Positions 44,499-51,538 of a stretch of 52,309 nt of DNA are shown piece after piece. The notes beneath the pieces are model-generated. The model was not told the DNA's origin and searched no databases. It saw nothing but the letters and a program-made list of their open reading frames with translations. The stretch covers positions 1-52,309 of the forward strand of contig JAFRSH010000020.1 of the NCBI GenBank assembly GCA_017427685.1. The letters are read 5' to 3'. How positions within the stretch are numbered: the first letter of the stretch is position 1; the number at the start of each line of letters is the position of its first letter. This DNA is from Lachnospiraceae bacterium. Its GTDB lineage: Bacteria; Bacillota; Clostridia; Lachnospirales; Lachnospiraceae. The position numbers and the translations under genes are program-made.

Positions 44499-44562
44499 AA
44501 ATTTAGGTAAATATTTAAGTAAAAACAGTTTAGATTTTAGTTAAATTTACAGAAAAAGTCAA
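44499..44562 (-). promoter_or_regulatory. Promoter and operator-like element of the epimerase operon
   Basis: On the minus strand TTGACT (44557-44562), 17 bases and TAAAAT (44534-44539) form a good promoter. Just downstream, 44499-44523 reads TTTACTTAAATATTTACC then TAAATTT, two TTTACYTAA half-sites that also occur near 39683-39706. They may be LacI sites, although they lack a central CG. Confidence 0.7.
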
Positions 44563-44610
44563 CTGAGAGGAATAAGATTTTTTAACAAGACATAGGAAAG
44601 TCAATAGCCT

Positions 44611-44718
44611 GAACTCCGAACGGAAAAAGTGCTCCGAGCGGAAAGGCAAATTTCAAAAAGGGGTTGATAAATCGACATATATAGGTACTAAAAAGAGGCA
44701 ACTCATATGAGCTGCCTC
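44611..44718. repeat. Cassette copy A: LytTR-type promoter fused to the cassette terminator
   Basis: Two CTCCGA-CGG boxes (44614-44623 and 44632-44640 or so) face a minus-strand -35 TTGACT at a 9-base distance. On the plus strand TTGATA (44664) leads within about 25 bases into a GAGGCA...TGCCTC hairpin (44695-44718). Compared with the intact copy at 49.6-50.5 kb, the regulator gene between promoter and terminator is gone. The hairpin also serves as terminator for the channel pseudogene on the minus strand. Confidence 0.8.
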
Positions 44719-44774
44719 TATGTGGGGTTTTATGTTTATTTGATATAATTAACGTCCCTAATTCGGATCCGGAG

Positions 44775-45283
44775 TTATTTGTCAAGTAACGATTCAAGCT
44801 TTGCAAGCTTTTCGGATTTGTCTGCTTCTTCAGAAACAGTTTCGCTTTCCGTGTCCTTTTTTCTCATCTCGGAGACTTCGCTGATCGCATTAACCACAAC
44901 GCCCACAACAACGTTCATCATAACGAACGAGGAGATAAGCACGAACGGAACGAAGTATGCCCAGGCGTACGAGAATACTTCCATGACGGGACGGCTGATG
45001 CCCATCGACCAGCTCTCAAGAGTCATCACCTGGAAGAGAGTGTACATAGCCTTCGGAATTGTACCGAACCAGTCGGGAAAGGTTGTACCAAACTGCGTTA
45101 CACCGATGATAGAGAAGATGTAATAAATTATGATCAGAAGGAGAGCCGTCCATGTGATACCGGGCAGGGATTTCCCGATCGCGCCGATGATGACCTGCAG
45201 GGGTTTAAGGCGCTGACCATCTTGAAGCGCGGAGCCCCTTTAATGAACGGAACACTCTGAACACACGGAGGATTCGTGCCGAA
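44775..45283 (-). pseudogene. Frameshifted copy of the voltage-gated sodium channel
   Basis: This is a duplicate of the 3' two-thirds of the channel at 50525-51382. The pore and last helix are intact (FQVMTLESWSMG, VVNAISEVSEMRKKD). About 19 codons of the C-terminal linker are deleted. Small indels near 45210-45240 shift the frame in the S4-S5 region. Upstream, homology ends at the S4 segment ([17 protein letters not shown]) where a folD fragment is joined. No start codon or promoter is left for a full protein. The last 90 codons remain open. Confidence 0.92.
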
Positions 45284-45407
45284 GAGATCACCCGCAGAGC
45301 AGATATCCTGGTTGTTGCGGCAGGCAGACCTCGCGTTGTGGGCGGCTCATTCGTCAAGCCCGGGGCAACCGTCATCGATGTCGGCATAAACGTTGATGAG
45401 AGCGGTG
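45284..45407 (+). repeat. 124-bp exact copy of an internal folD segment
   Basis: Bases 45284-45407 are identical to folD 19022-19145, 26 kb away, from GAGATCACCC to GAGAGCGGTG. The copy lies inside the channel pseudogene region and runs antisense to it. At the left junction, channel and folD share the 7-mer GAGGAGA, which suggests microhomology joining. Confidence 0.95.
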
Positions 45408-45430
45408 TGCGCGGTAAGATGATTTTGCCC

Positions 45431-45581
45431 TTTAGTGAAGCATTATATACTGTGACTGTCAACCAAAAGTGCTCCGAACGGAAAAACAAATCACAAAAAC
45501 GAGGTTGACCAAGCGGTGATCTGTATGAACTGGTATCGGATGTATCCTCAGTACCGAAGAAAGAGTCCTGATCTCAAAGAG
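45431..45581 (+). pseudogene. Cassette copy B: promoter plus internally deleted LytTR regulator
   Basis: 45431-45516 matches the divergent promoter at 49568-49653, including TTGACC, but the TATAAT is lost. The sequence then jumps to regulator bases 50060-50087 and again to 50344-50380. So two deletions of about 400 and 255 bp have removed most of the gene. The rest up to 45613 is unassigned. Confidence 0.88.
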
Positions 45582-45613
45582 TTTCAAAAACGGTTTGATT
45601 TAAATGCCTAAAA

Positions 45614-45637
45614 TATCCCCCGGGATACCGGGGGATA
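45614..45637 (-). terminator. Terminator of the lipoprotein gene
   Basis: TATCCCCCGG (45614-45623) pairs with CCGGGGGATA (45628-45637). On the minus strand TTTTAGG follows. It sits 4 bases after the lipoprotein stop. Confidence 0.88.
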
Positions 45638-45641
45638 CTCT

Positions 45642-46946
45642 TTACCTGTATATATTGATGAAATGCAATTCGTCTATTGAATCATATCCGTCAGCATTCG
45701 GGTTATGCAATAGAATCATAGCATTTCCCAAGGAGTCTGTGCTTACCCCAAACACATGAAGATTTTTGTTGTCAAAGGCTATCGGAATCTCCTTGGTCTC
45801 TGCGGTTTTTGTATCAAAGCAATACATAGTGTCTCCGTTTGTCTCATAATAACAGTAATTTTGATTATTTGGATCTACTGAAATAGCTTTATGATCGTCC
45901 GGCCCAAGATGGATTAAGACGTTTGTATCATTGGAATTCAGGTGAACCAGAGATCTTGACATACTGAAATTCTCATAAAACATATAATCATTCTTAATAT
46001 CAATATGCGATACCAGTTGCCTCAGTTCATCATCCAACATCCATTCTTCTACATAGGTGGAGTGAAGATACTCTGTAATGTCATAGGTTTCAATTAAATC
46101 AAAATCCTTTCCATATTTATCAAGGAAGGCGATCGAATTCGCGCCCTTTTTTGTTCTGATTCTTAATAAATATAGGAAATCACCTTCAGAAGCGATATGC
46201 CTTAATACATCATTTGTTTCATTATTCTTTGAGTAGTGCTTCTTCTCAAGTTCTGTTATGTCCTTTGTTTGAAGATCTAACCTTAAAACATAGTAGTCCT
46301 CCCCCCCAACAATTCCTATGTATAAGTTATCATCTAAAAGGGCCAGTGAACAATACGGAACTGTTCCGGGAAGGTCATATCTTTCGTAGGTAAAACCACT
46401 GAGATCAAAATCATATAAATAGCATTTTAACGTTCCGTCATATAGACTTCCCGTCGAAATAACAGAAAACAGGTGATTGTTGATCATAATATCGTCATAA
46501 GTGCACTGATATGACCAATCCTCTATTGTGCAGAGATACATCTGTTCATGAGCGTCCAAACTGTAATAGTAATAGTTCATGTTGCTCTTACCAGATAGTT
46601 CGTCTTCGGTTTGTTGCGTAAAAACAAATCCGTTGCCCGCCAAAACACAGGTTCGGTTCCTGTAAATTTCTGTGTCTAAATTGTTATCTTTGTTGAATAC
46701 ACGTAATAAGGAGTTGTATTTTTTTAAGGTGTCTTCGGTTATTTCTGATTCCTTATCGTCGGGGCCATTATTGCTTTGCAGCTGCTCCTCCGGGAGGTCA
46801 GAAGCGACAGATTCGTTAAGCTCATCAGATAATATGTACGCATGTTCATCTTGATGCGTTTCAAGCGTTGTCTCTGAGCATCCGGTAAACATGCATACGC
46901 ATATGATCGTTAAGCCTGTCGTGCATACTAGTTTTTTAATTCTCAT
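45642..46946 (-). CDS. Lipoprotein with propeller-like repeats
   Basis: A 434-residue lipoprotein with lipobox MFTGCS at the N-terminus and an acidic linker. The mature part has repeated short strands rich in Tyr, Asp and Leu (NYYYYSLDAHEQMYL, YLYDFDLSGFTYE, YVLRLDLQTKDIT), like the DUF5050-type beta-propellers, and near the end YCFDTKTAETKEIPI. No enzyme motif is seen. It starts 12 bp after the C39-like peptidase stop with AAGGCGG as RBS, so both are one operon. Codon use is more AT-rich than in the mannan locus. Confidence 0.88.
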   Translation of the reverse strand: MRIKKLVCTTGLTIICVCMFTGCSETTLETHQDEHAYILSDELNESVASDLPEEQLQSNNGPDDKESEITEDTLKKYNSLLRVFNKDNNLDTEIYRNRTCVLAGNGFVFTQQTEDELSGKSNMNYYYYSLDAHEQMYLCTIEDWSYQCTYDDIMINNHLFSVISTGSLYDGTLKCYLYDFDLSGFTYERYDLPGTVPYCSLALLDDNLYIGIVGGEDYYVLRLDLQTKDITELEKKHYSKNNETNDVLRHIASEGDFLYLLRIRTKKGANSIAFLDKYGKDFDLIETYDITEYLHSTYVEEWMLDDELRQLVSHIDIKNDYMFYENFSMSRSLVHLNSNDTNVLIHLGPDDHKAISVDPNNQNYCYYETNGDTMYCFDTKTAETKEIPIAFDNKNLHVFGVSTDSLGNAMILLHNPNADGYDSIDELHFINIYR

Positions 46947-46958
46947 ATTTCCGCCTTG

Positions 46959-47768
46959 TCAGAATACCATATTTGAACAAACCGCATAAACCGTGTTTTT
47001 TCCAAAGGAATAATAATTAGGACAATCGGGGACATAGCTGGCTCCGGGATCTCCTATCATTATACTGCTAAAATCGTCATATATTCCGTATACAACCACG
47101 CAATGCCCTAAATTCCCGGATGTTTGATAGTACCAATAATCTCCCGGGCCTACATGGATGACAATAGCAGCCGGAACCCCTGCATATGCAATGGTCGAAT
47201 ACAATCTGGCGCACATTCCATCACATGTGTAATTATACTTTGATATATAGCTGTACATGTGCTGCGATTGTCGTTCGCTTAAGAACTGTGGCATCAGATG
47301 AGATTCATAGCCTATGTTATAGAAGATTACCGGTTGTTGATAATAAATATTTGTAATGTTATATAATATTGATGCTGTGCTCGCAGGAACACAATAATCA
47401 TAATATTGTGAAGGTATTATAAAGAAATTCGGGACATAAATACAACTGCTCCTCGTTCCCTTTTGATTTTTAACATTGATTTTTTTCTTGTAATCGCTTA
47501 AAACCTTGTTTGCCAGTTCTTCTTTTTCCTTTAGTAATTGCTTTTCTTTTAAGCTAAGACCATTATAGTATTCTTCTTCCTGTTCTTTACTATATAACAC
47601 AGCCCCCCCTAATGACTTAACCTCCTTTTTGTCAGTCGTTCCCTCAAGTGAAGCCGCAAATGATTCATTAGATATCGGAATCAGACACGAGAGGAGCAAC
47701 GAGATACAGATTGAAAGGCATAGGCCTTTTTGTGCGGATTTGAATACTTTGAAAAGTGATTTGTACAT
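46959..47768 (-). CDS. Secreted C39-like papain-fold cysteine peptidase
   Basis: A 269-residue exported protein. The start at 47768 has GAAAGGA 8 bases upstream; an in-frame codon at 47921 has no site and would hide the signal peptide. The signal spans about 15-39 (ICISLLLSCLIP). A charged 80-residue region, possibly a propeptide, follows. The C39_2-like domain has YDYCVPASTASILYN (C126), NLGHCVVVYGIYDD (H222) and MIGDPG (D240). It is likely a surface or secreted peptidase; a bacteriocin-maturation role is not supported because no transporter is fused or nearby. LytTR-like boxes lie 9 bp from its -35. Confidence 0.88.
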   Translation of the reverse strand: MYKSLFKVFKSAQKGLCLSICISLLLSCLIPISNESFAASLEGTTDKKEVKSLGGAVLYSKEQEEEYYNGLSLKEKQLLKEKEELANKVLSDYKKKINVKNQKGTRSSCIYVPNFFIIPSQYYDYCVPASTASILYNITNIYYQQPVIFYNIGYESHLMPQFLSERQSQHMYSYISKYNYTCDGMCARLYSTIAYAGVPAAIVIHVGPGDYWYYQTSGNLGHCVVVYGIYDDFSSIMIGDPGASYVPDCPNYYSFGKNTVYAVCSNMVF

Positions 47769-47824
47769 AGTAGGTTCCTTTCTTTTTTTGTCACCATAGT
47801 GACGATTGATGTTGTAGCGAGGAA

Positions 47825-47891
47825 ATCTTATGTAAGGAGAATACAAAAAGCAATAAGAAGAACTCCGAACGAAAAAAAGTGCTCCGAACGG
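47825..47891 (-). promoter_or_regulatory. Cassette copy D: promoter of the C39 peptidase operon with two LytTR-like boxes
   Basis: On the minus strand TTGCTT (47848-47853), 17 bases and TAAGAT (47825-47830) precede the peptidase gene. CGTTCGGAG (47863-47871) ends 9 bases before the -35, and CCGTTCGGAG (47882-47891) lies 19 bases further up. Each fits the LytTR 9-mer pattern (TCCGTTCGG-like). Confidence 0.72.
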
Positions 47892-47914
47892 AAAATCAAA
47901 TTTCAAAAAAGGGG

Positions 47915-47976
47915 TTGACAAATTGACATAAGAAGTATCTCAAAAGTAAAAAGAGACAACTCATGTGAGCTGCCTC
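47915..47976. repeat. Orphan plus-strand promoter running into the cassette terminator
   Basis: TTGACA at 47915 corresponds to the regulator -35 of the intact copy, but the next element is the GAGACA...TGCCTC hairpin at 47953-47976. The regulator gene is absent, as in copy A. The hairpin still serves as terminator for the minus-strand fragment at 47994-48133. Confidence 0.75.
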
Positions 47977-47993
47977 TTTGTTGGTTTTAATGC

Positions 47994-48133
47994 TTATTGA
48001 CTTCCTATAAGAATGTCCGCAGGAAACGGCAGAATGATCCATACAAAGACAGCAAGGTTCTTGGCCCATCTGAGTGCTGTTCCAAAATCTCCTCCTACAA
48101 CGTAGGAAACTATCGCGCCGATCACTCTTTCCG
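47994..48133 (-). pseudogene. C-terminal remnant of a membrane protein
   Basis: A frame of about 45 residues, VIGAIVSYVVGGDFGTALR, then WAKNLAVFVWIILPFPADIL, ends with a stop 18 bases before the cassette terminator. It looks like the last two helices of an integral membrane protein. An in-frame stop lies just upstream and there is no RBS, so the rest of the gene is lost. The sequence after its stop matches that after the sodium channel, so the join probably arose by recombination. Family not recognised. Confidence 0.55.
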
Positions 48134-48154
48134 ATCAAGATATTTATACGCTTA

Positions 48155-48514
48155 CTAAAAACTGCCCAGTACTGCCTTTTCCTTTCCCAGCAAGCGATCC
48201 GCCTCTCCCGAATCGGAACATAATACTAATTGATCACCACCCGGAGGCGGCGCTATTATTTCTTCTTTTGCGTCATACCGGGTTCCGATATTTGAGTAAA
48301 CAACTTCCAATATGTCTTGAATAACGTCTTTCTCCTCTGTTTGACGGTAATAGTCGCCTTCATAAAGCGTTACTTTTTCTATCGGCATCAACCCATCTAT
48401 CCGTGACCTAAACAGCTCGTTATCATTCGGTTTTGTCACACAGAAAAAAACAGTAATGACGGCCACTGTCAGAACTATGCAAAGTACAACGGGTATGATT
48501 ACTTTTCTTTTCAT
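48155..48514 (-). CDS. Small membrane-anchored protein, probably 3'-truncated
   Basis: A 119-residue protein with one N-terminal membrane helix (residues 5-26) and an outer part containing MPIEKVTLYEGDYYRQ and IAPPPGGDQLVLCSDSGEAD. The C-terminus ends abruptly at a rearrangement junction near 48138-48155, so it may be shortened. It follows the 163-residue gene by 43 bases in the same direction. RBS AGAGAGGAGG. Function unknown. Confidence 0.65.
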   Translation of the reverse strand: MKRKVIIPVVLCIVLTVAVITVFFCVTKPNDNELFRSRIDGLMPIEKVTLYEGDYYRQTEEKDVIQDILEVVYSNIGTRYDAKEEIIAPPPGGDQLVLCSDSGEADRLLGKEKAVLGSF

Positions 48515-48557
48515 GGTCGTCCTCCTCTCTATCCAAGAGATAGTATTGTCCGAACTA

Positions 48558-49049
48558 CTAAATAATCCCCAGCCCTCTTTGAATCATAAAAAGCTTATAG
48601 TAATACAATACTTCCTCGTCAGTATCATAGACAGCAACCACATAATCGCCCTTATCCTTTTTCTCTAAGGAGAGGGTGATTTCTTTATAATATCCGTTCT
48701 CGAAAAACTTGTTTAAGAACGTTTTGCTGCGCTTGTTGAAGCAGCCCCCCGGTGTACTGGGGAGTTCGATCGGAAGGGGATCCCATCCCGAAAAGCACCT
48801 GCCGAATTCGGTTTTATCCATATCGGCGCGATATAAACAGTCTTTGTTTGTCGAATATCTGTCGAAATAATCAAACACCTTACTAAACTCAAGAGTCTCG
48901 CTGCATTCAAAGAGTTCAGAGAACTCTTCGCTTATTTCACGTGAAGAATCTCTTCCCGTCACATAGGAATGAGAAAACATGAGCGCGAGGACCAGGGCTA
49001 CGGCTGACAGCAAGGTAATGACGCCGAGAATGATAACTGCTTTTTTCAT
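48558..49049 (-). CDS. Small membrane-anchored protein
   Basis: A 163-residue protein with one N-terminal helix (about 4-27) and an extracytoplasmic domain with four cysteines. FGRCFSGWDPLPIELPSTPGGCF and YVVAVYDTDEEVLYYY are notable; the last resembles YYLAAYDIDKEKVLLYE of the next upstream gene, so the two may be distant paralogues. The start at 49049 is set by AGGAAGAAGG. It is the middle gene of three. Function unknown. Confidence 0.75.
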   Translation of the reverse strand: MKKAVIILGVITLLSAVALVLALMFSHSYVTGRDSSREISEEFSELFECSETLEFSKVFDYFDRYSTNKDCLYRADMDKTEFGRCFSGWDPLPIELPSTPGGCFNKRSKTFLNKFFENGYYKEITLSLEKKDKGDYVVAVYDTDEEVLYYYKLFMIQRGLGII

Positions 49050-49074
49050 AGAGACCTTCTTCCTAAAAAACTTA

Positions 49075-49506
49075 TCAGTTTGATTCATATAACAGGACTT
49101 TTTCTTTATCAATGTCATAAGCGGCCAGATAGTAATTACCGAAGCGGGAAAAAGGATCCCTGGCGGATACCTTAAACAATCCGTTCGTTATAGTGTCAAA
49201 AAACGGTTTGATTCTGTCGGCTAAATACTCTTCGGGAACTTCAGTCTCCCAGTCTGAAATAAGGGGCAGGATCGTTTCTGAACTTATCGATCCTTCGTAA
49301 AGACAATCCCAATCGAACCCTTCGCCTTTATAGGTCACTTCAAAATCTACCCGTACATTAACATCAAAGACTTCGGCGAATACCTTGTCGGTGGGAGGTA
49401 TGAGCTCAATATACAGAATCCACATCAAAAAGAAGGAAAGGAGGATGCCCTCCAGTACCAGCAACAGGGTATATTTTGTATCTGTACGCATAAAACTCTT
49501 TTTCAT
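49075..49506 (-). CDS. Small membrane-anchored protein
   Basis: A 143-residue protein with an N-terminal helix (about 12-33) and an outer domain containing FDWDCLYEGSISSETIL and a C-terminal YYLAAYDIDKEKVLLYE. It is the first gene of a three-gene set downstream of the minus-strand arm of the divergent LytTR promoter. The RBS is weak (AAGAAAG). No family recognised. Confidence 0.72.
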   Translation of the reverse strand: MKKSFMRTDTKYTLLLVLEGILLSFFLMWILYIELIPPTDKVFAEVFDVNVRVDFEVTYKGEGFDWDCLYEGSISSETILPLISDWETEVPEEYLADRIKPFFDTITNGLFKVSARDPFSRFGNYYLAAYDIDKEKVLLYESN

Positions 49507-49592
49507 AACTATGCCTATGTTCTTTCTTGTTTTTGGATTGGGTCATCAGGAAATCTTGTCTTCGGGTTTAGTGAAGCATATCATTCATGTGA

Positions 49593-49669
49593 TGTCAACC
49601 AAAAGTGCTCCGAACGGAAAAACAAATCACAAAAACGAGGTTGACCAAGCGGTATACACGGCCTATAAT
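49593..49669. promoter_or_regulatory. Cassette copy C: intact divergent promoter with LytTR-like box
   Basis: On the plus strand TTGACC (49641-49646), exactly 17 bases and TATAAT (49664-49669) drive the regulator. On the minus strand TTGACA (49593-49598) points to the small-protein operon. Between them CTCCGAACGG (49608-49617), the reverse complement of CCGTTCGGAG, ends 9 bases from the minus -35. A second AAC core lies 21 bases away near 49634, the usual LytTR spacing. Autoregulation is likely. Confidence 0.8.
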
Positions 49670-49715
49670 ATACTAGGTTACAGCGTATAGGGGGGTGCAG
49701 AATAAGGGGGCAATT

Positions 49716-50402
49716 ATGAGGGGAGCAAAATCTGAAATTCTTACTATCGGAATCTGGGACAAGGCGGATACTTACGAACAGGCACTTCTGTTTGTAGACA
49801 AGCTTGACCCGGGTATTCGAAGACGTCTGAATATATTGTTTTTTCCGGAAGAAAAAGAAATGTTTCATAACATTATGGAATTGGACATCCTTGTTGCGGA
49901 TTATCATCTGATCTCTGCAGGGGACCTTGTGAGGCGCGTTAAGGATCAAGGCGTAACATCTTCCTGTAAACTCGTGGTAGTATCGGAAAAGATGGATGCA
50001 TACAAATATGCGTATAATAACGGAGCCTTTCTTTTCCTTCTGAAGCCGTTGGCTGTTGATGATCTGTATGAACTGGTATCGGATGTACTCGTCAGCAACG
50101 TAAAGGACTCACTGGTAAGAGTACGAGGAGAAGCAGGCGATGAAAGGATAGAACAGAAGGATATTCTGTTTATTGAGGCGAACCGTTCATGTACGCTGGT
50201 ATATACGAAAGACGAGGTTTATCGCAGTTCGATCTCCCTGACAAAGTGGAAGGAAGTTCTGAATCCGAGACTGTTCATTCGCTGTCATCGTTCCTACATA
50301 GTGAACAAAGTAAAGATCGAGAGAGTGGAAGAGAACGAAGGTACCCTCAGTACCGGAGAAAGGGTCCTGATTTCAAAGAGCATTAGAAAAAGCTTGATAT
50401 AG
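49716..50402 (+). CDS. LytTR-family transcriptional regulator with degenerate receiver
   Basis: A 228-residue regulator. The N-terminal 120 residues resemble a response-regulator receiver: IGIWDKAD, then DILVADYHLIS and the conserved Lys-Pro in LFLLKPLAVDD. The usual N-terminal acidic pair is incomplete, so phosphorylation is doubtful. The C-terminal LytTR domain (about 125-228) has ILFIEANRSC, LFIRCHRSYIVN and VLISKSIRKSL, all diagnostic. AAGGGGG precedes the ATG at 49716. No histidine kinase is adjacent. It converges with the sodium-channel gene. Confidence 0.92.
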   Translation: MRGAKSEILTIGIWDKADTYEQALLFVDKLDPGIRRRLNILFFPEEKEMFHNIMELDILVADYHLISAGDLVRRVKDQGVTSSCKLVVVSEKMDAYKYAYNNGAFLFLLKPLAVDDLYELVSDVLVSNVKDSLVRVRGEAGDERIEQKDILFIEANRSCTLVYTKDEVYRSSISLTKWKEVLNPRLFIRCHRSYIVNKVKIERVEENEGTLSTGERVLISKSIRKSLI

Positions 50403-50445
50403 AAACCGAGATTTCGGAATAGAGCAACTGATCTACCGAGAAAAA

Positions 50446-50469
50446 GAGGCAACTCATGTGAGCTGCCTC
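50446..50469. terminator. Bidirectional terminator shared by the LytTR gene and the channel
   Basis: GAGGCA-CTCA (50446-) pairs with TGAG-TGCCTC (-50469). T residues follow on the plus strand (TTTGCTGGTTTT) and TTTTTC on the minus strand. Near-identical hairpins occur at 44695-44718 and 47953-47976. Confidence 0.88.
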
Positions 50470-50524
50470 TTTGCTGGTTTTAATGCTTATTTGATAAATC
50501 CCTAGTGCCGGAATCGGATCTGAA

Positions 50525-51382
50525 TTATTTATCAAGCAACGATTCGAGCTTTTCAAGATGTTCGCGAACCTCTTTGATCTCGGCACGGATCTCGTCGGGA
50601 TTAATGGTTGCCGGAACCTCTGTCTTTTCTGCTGCATCAGAAGATTCTTCGCTTTCTGCGTCCTTCTTTCTCATCTCGGATACTTCGCTGATCGCATTTA
50701 CAACAACGCCGACAACTACGTTCATCATAACGAACGAGGAGATAAGTACGAACGGAACAAAGTATGCCCATGCGTACGAGAATACTTCCATTACGGGACG
50801 GCTGATGCCCATTGACCAGCTCTCAAGTGTCATTACCTGGAAGAGAGTGTACATAGCCTTCGGAATGTTACCGAACCAGTCGGGGAAGGCAGTACCGAAC
50901 TGCGTTACTCCGATGATCGAGAAGATGTAATAAATTATGATCAAAAGGAGAGCTGTCCATGTGATACCGGGCAGCGATTTCCCGATCGCACCGATGATCA
51001 CCTGCAGGGGCTTTAAAGCGCTGACCATCTTGAAGCCGCGGAGACCCTTTAATGAACGGAATACCCTGAACACACGGAGGATTCTCGCGGAGGAGAATAC
51101 GGGAAGGCCCGAAACTATCGAGGTCAGGATGATAATAAAATCAAACCAGTTCCAGCCGCTTTTAAAGTAGCCGAAGAACTTGTAAGCGACCATCTTGAGG
51201 AGCATCTCGAGGATGAAGATACCGAGACAGATATAATCGATAACGGAAAGAACGCTCCCTGCGGTGCCTTCCGATAAGGACGGAACGGTCTGAAGTCCGA
51301 GTACTACCGAGTTGATAATGATGACTGCCAGAATAAGGTTCTGGAACAAGTGCCCTTCAACAAATTTCTTTAATTTTTCCAT
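50525..51382 (-). CDS. Voltage-gated sodium channel, NaChBac (BacNaV) type
   Basis: A 285-residue six-helix channel. S1-S3 carry an Asn, a Glu (FILEML) and an Asp (NWFDFII) typical of voltage sensors. S4 has basic residues at every third place (R100, R103, R106, R109, K112, R115 in [17 protein letters not shown]). The selectivity filter is FQVMTLESWSM (185-191), almost the NaChBac TLESWAS, hence sodium-selective rather than potassium or calcium. S6 ends NVVVGVVVNAISE, and a C-terminal coiled coil (about 262-285) should hold the tetramer. The ATG at 51382 is preferred: GAGAGGG is 9 bases upstream, but would abut the ATG at 51391. It shares a terminator with the LytTR gene. Confidence 0.95.
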   Translation of the reverse strand: MEKLKKFVEGHLFQNLILAVIIINSVVLGLQTVPSLSEGTAGSVLSVIDYICLGIFILEMLLKMVAYKFFGYFKSGWNWFDFIIILTSIVSGLPVFSSARILRVFRVFRSLKGLRGFKMVSALKPLQVIIGAIGKSLPGITWTALLLIIIYYIFSIIGVTQFGTAFPDWFGNIPKAMYTLFQVMTLESWSMGISRPVMEVFSYAWAYFVPFVLISSFVMMNVVVGVVVNAISEVSEMRKKDAESEESSDAAEKTEVPATINPDEIRAEIKEVREHLEKLESLLDK

Positions 51383-51538
51383 GGTGTGCATCCCTCTCAG
51401 TTGTGATTGTCAGATTACGCATATTATTGCGGAACCATACCATTCCTCAGTTTACACGAAACAGACGTGTTTTTCAACTTGAGACGGGACATCTCGCGTA
51501 CAAGTCCGCTCGATGTACGTGCACTCAACCATCAATAC

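Noticed and set aside
45205..45489. Minus-strand 94-codon frame as a gene
   Set aside because: It is antisense to the captured folD piece joined to a channel scrap; no RBS, and its composition is explained by the two parents.
46959..47768. Bacteriocin-processing ABC transporter peptidase
   Set aside because: The C39-like domain stands alone with a signal peptide; no membrane or ATPase domains and no double-glycine precursor nearby.
47896..48138. 80-codon minus-strand frame as a gene
   Set aside because: It runs through the terminator and promoter repeat and is Cys/Arg-rich; another frame of the same stretch reads as a membrane-protein C-terminus.
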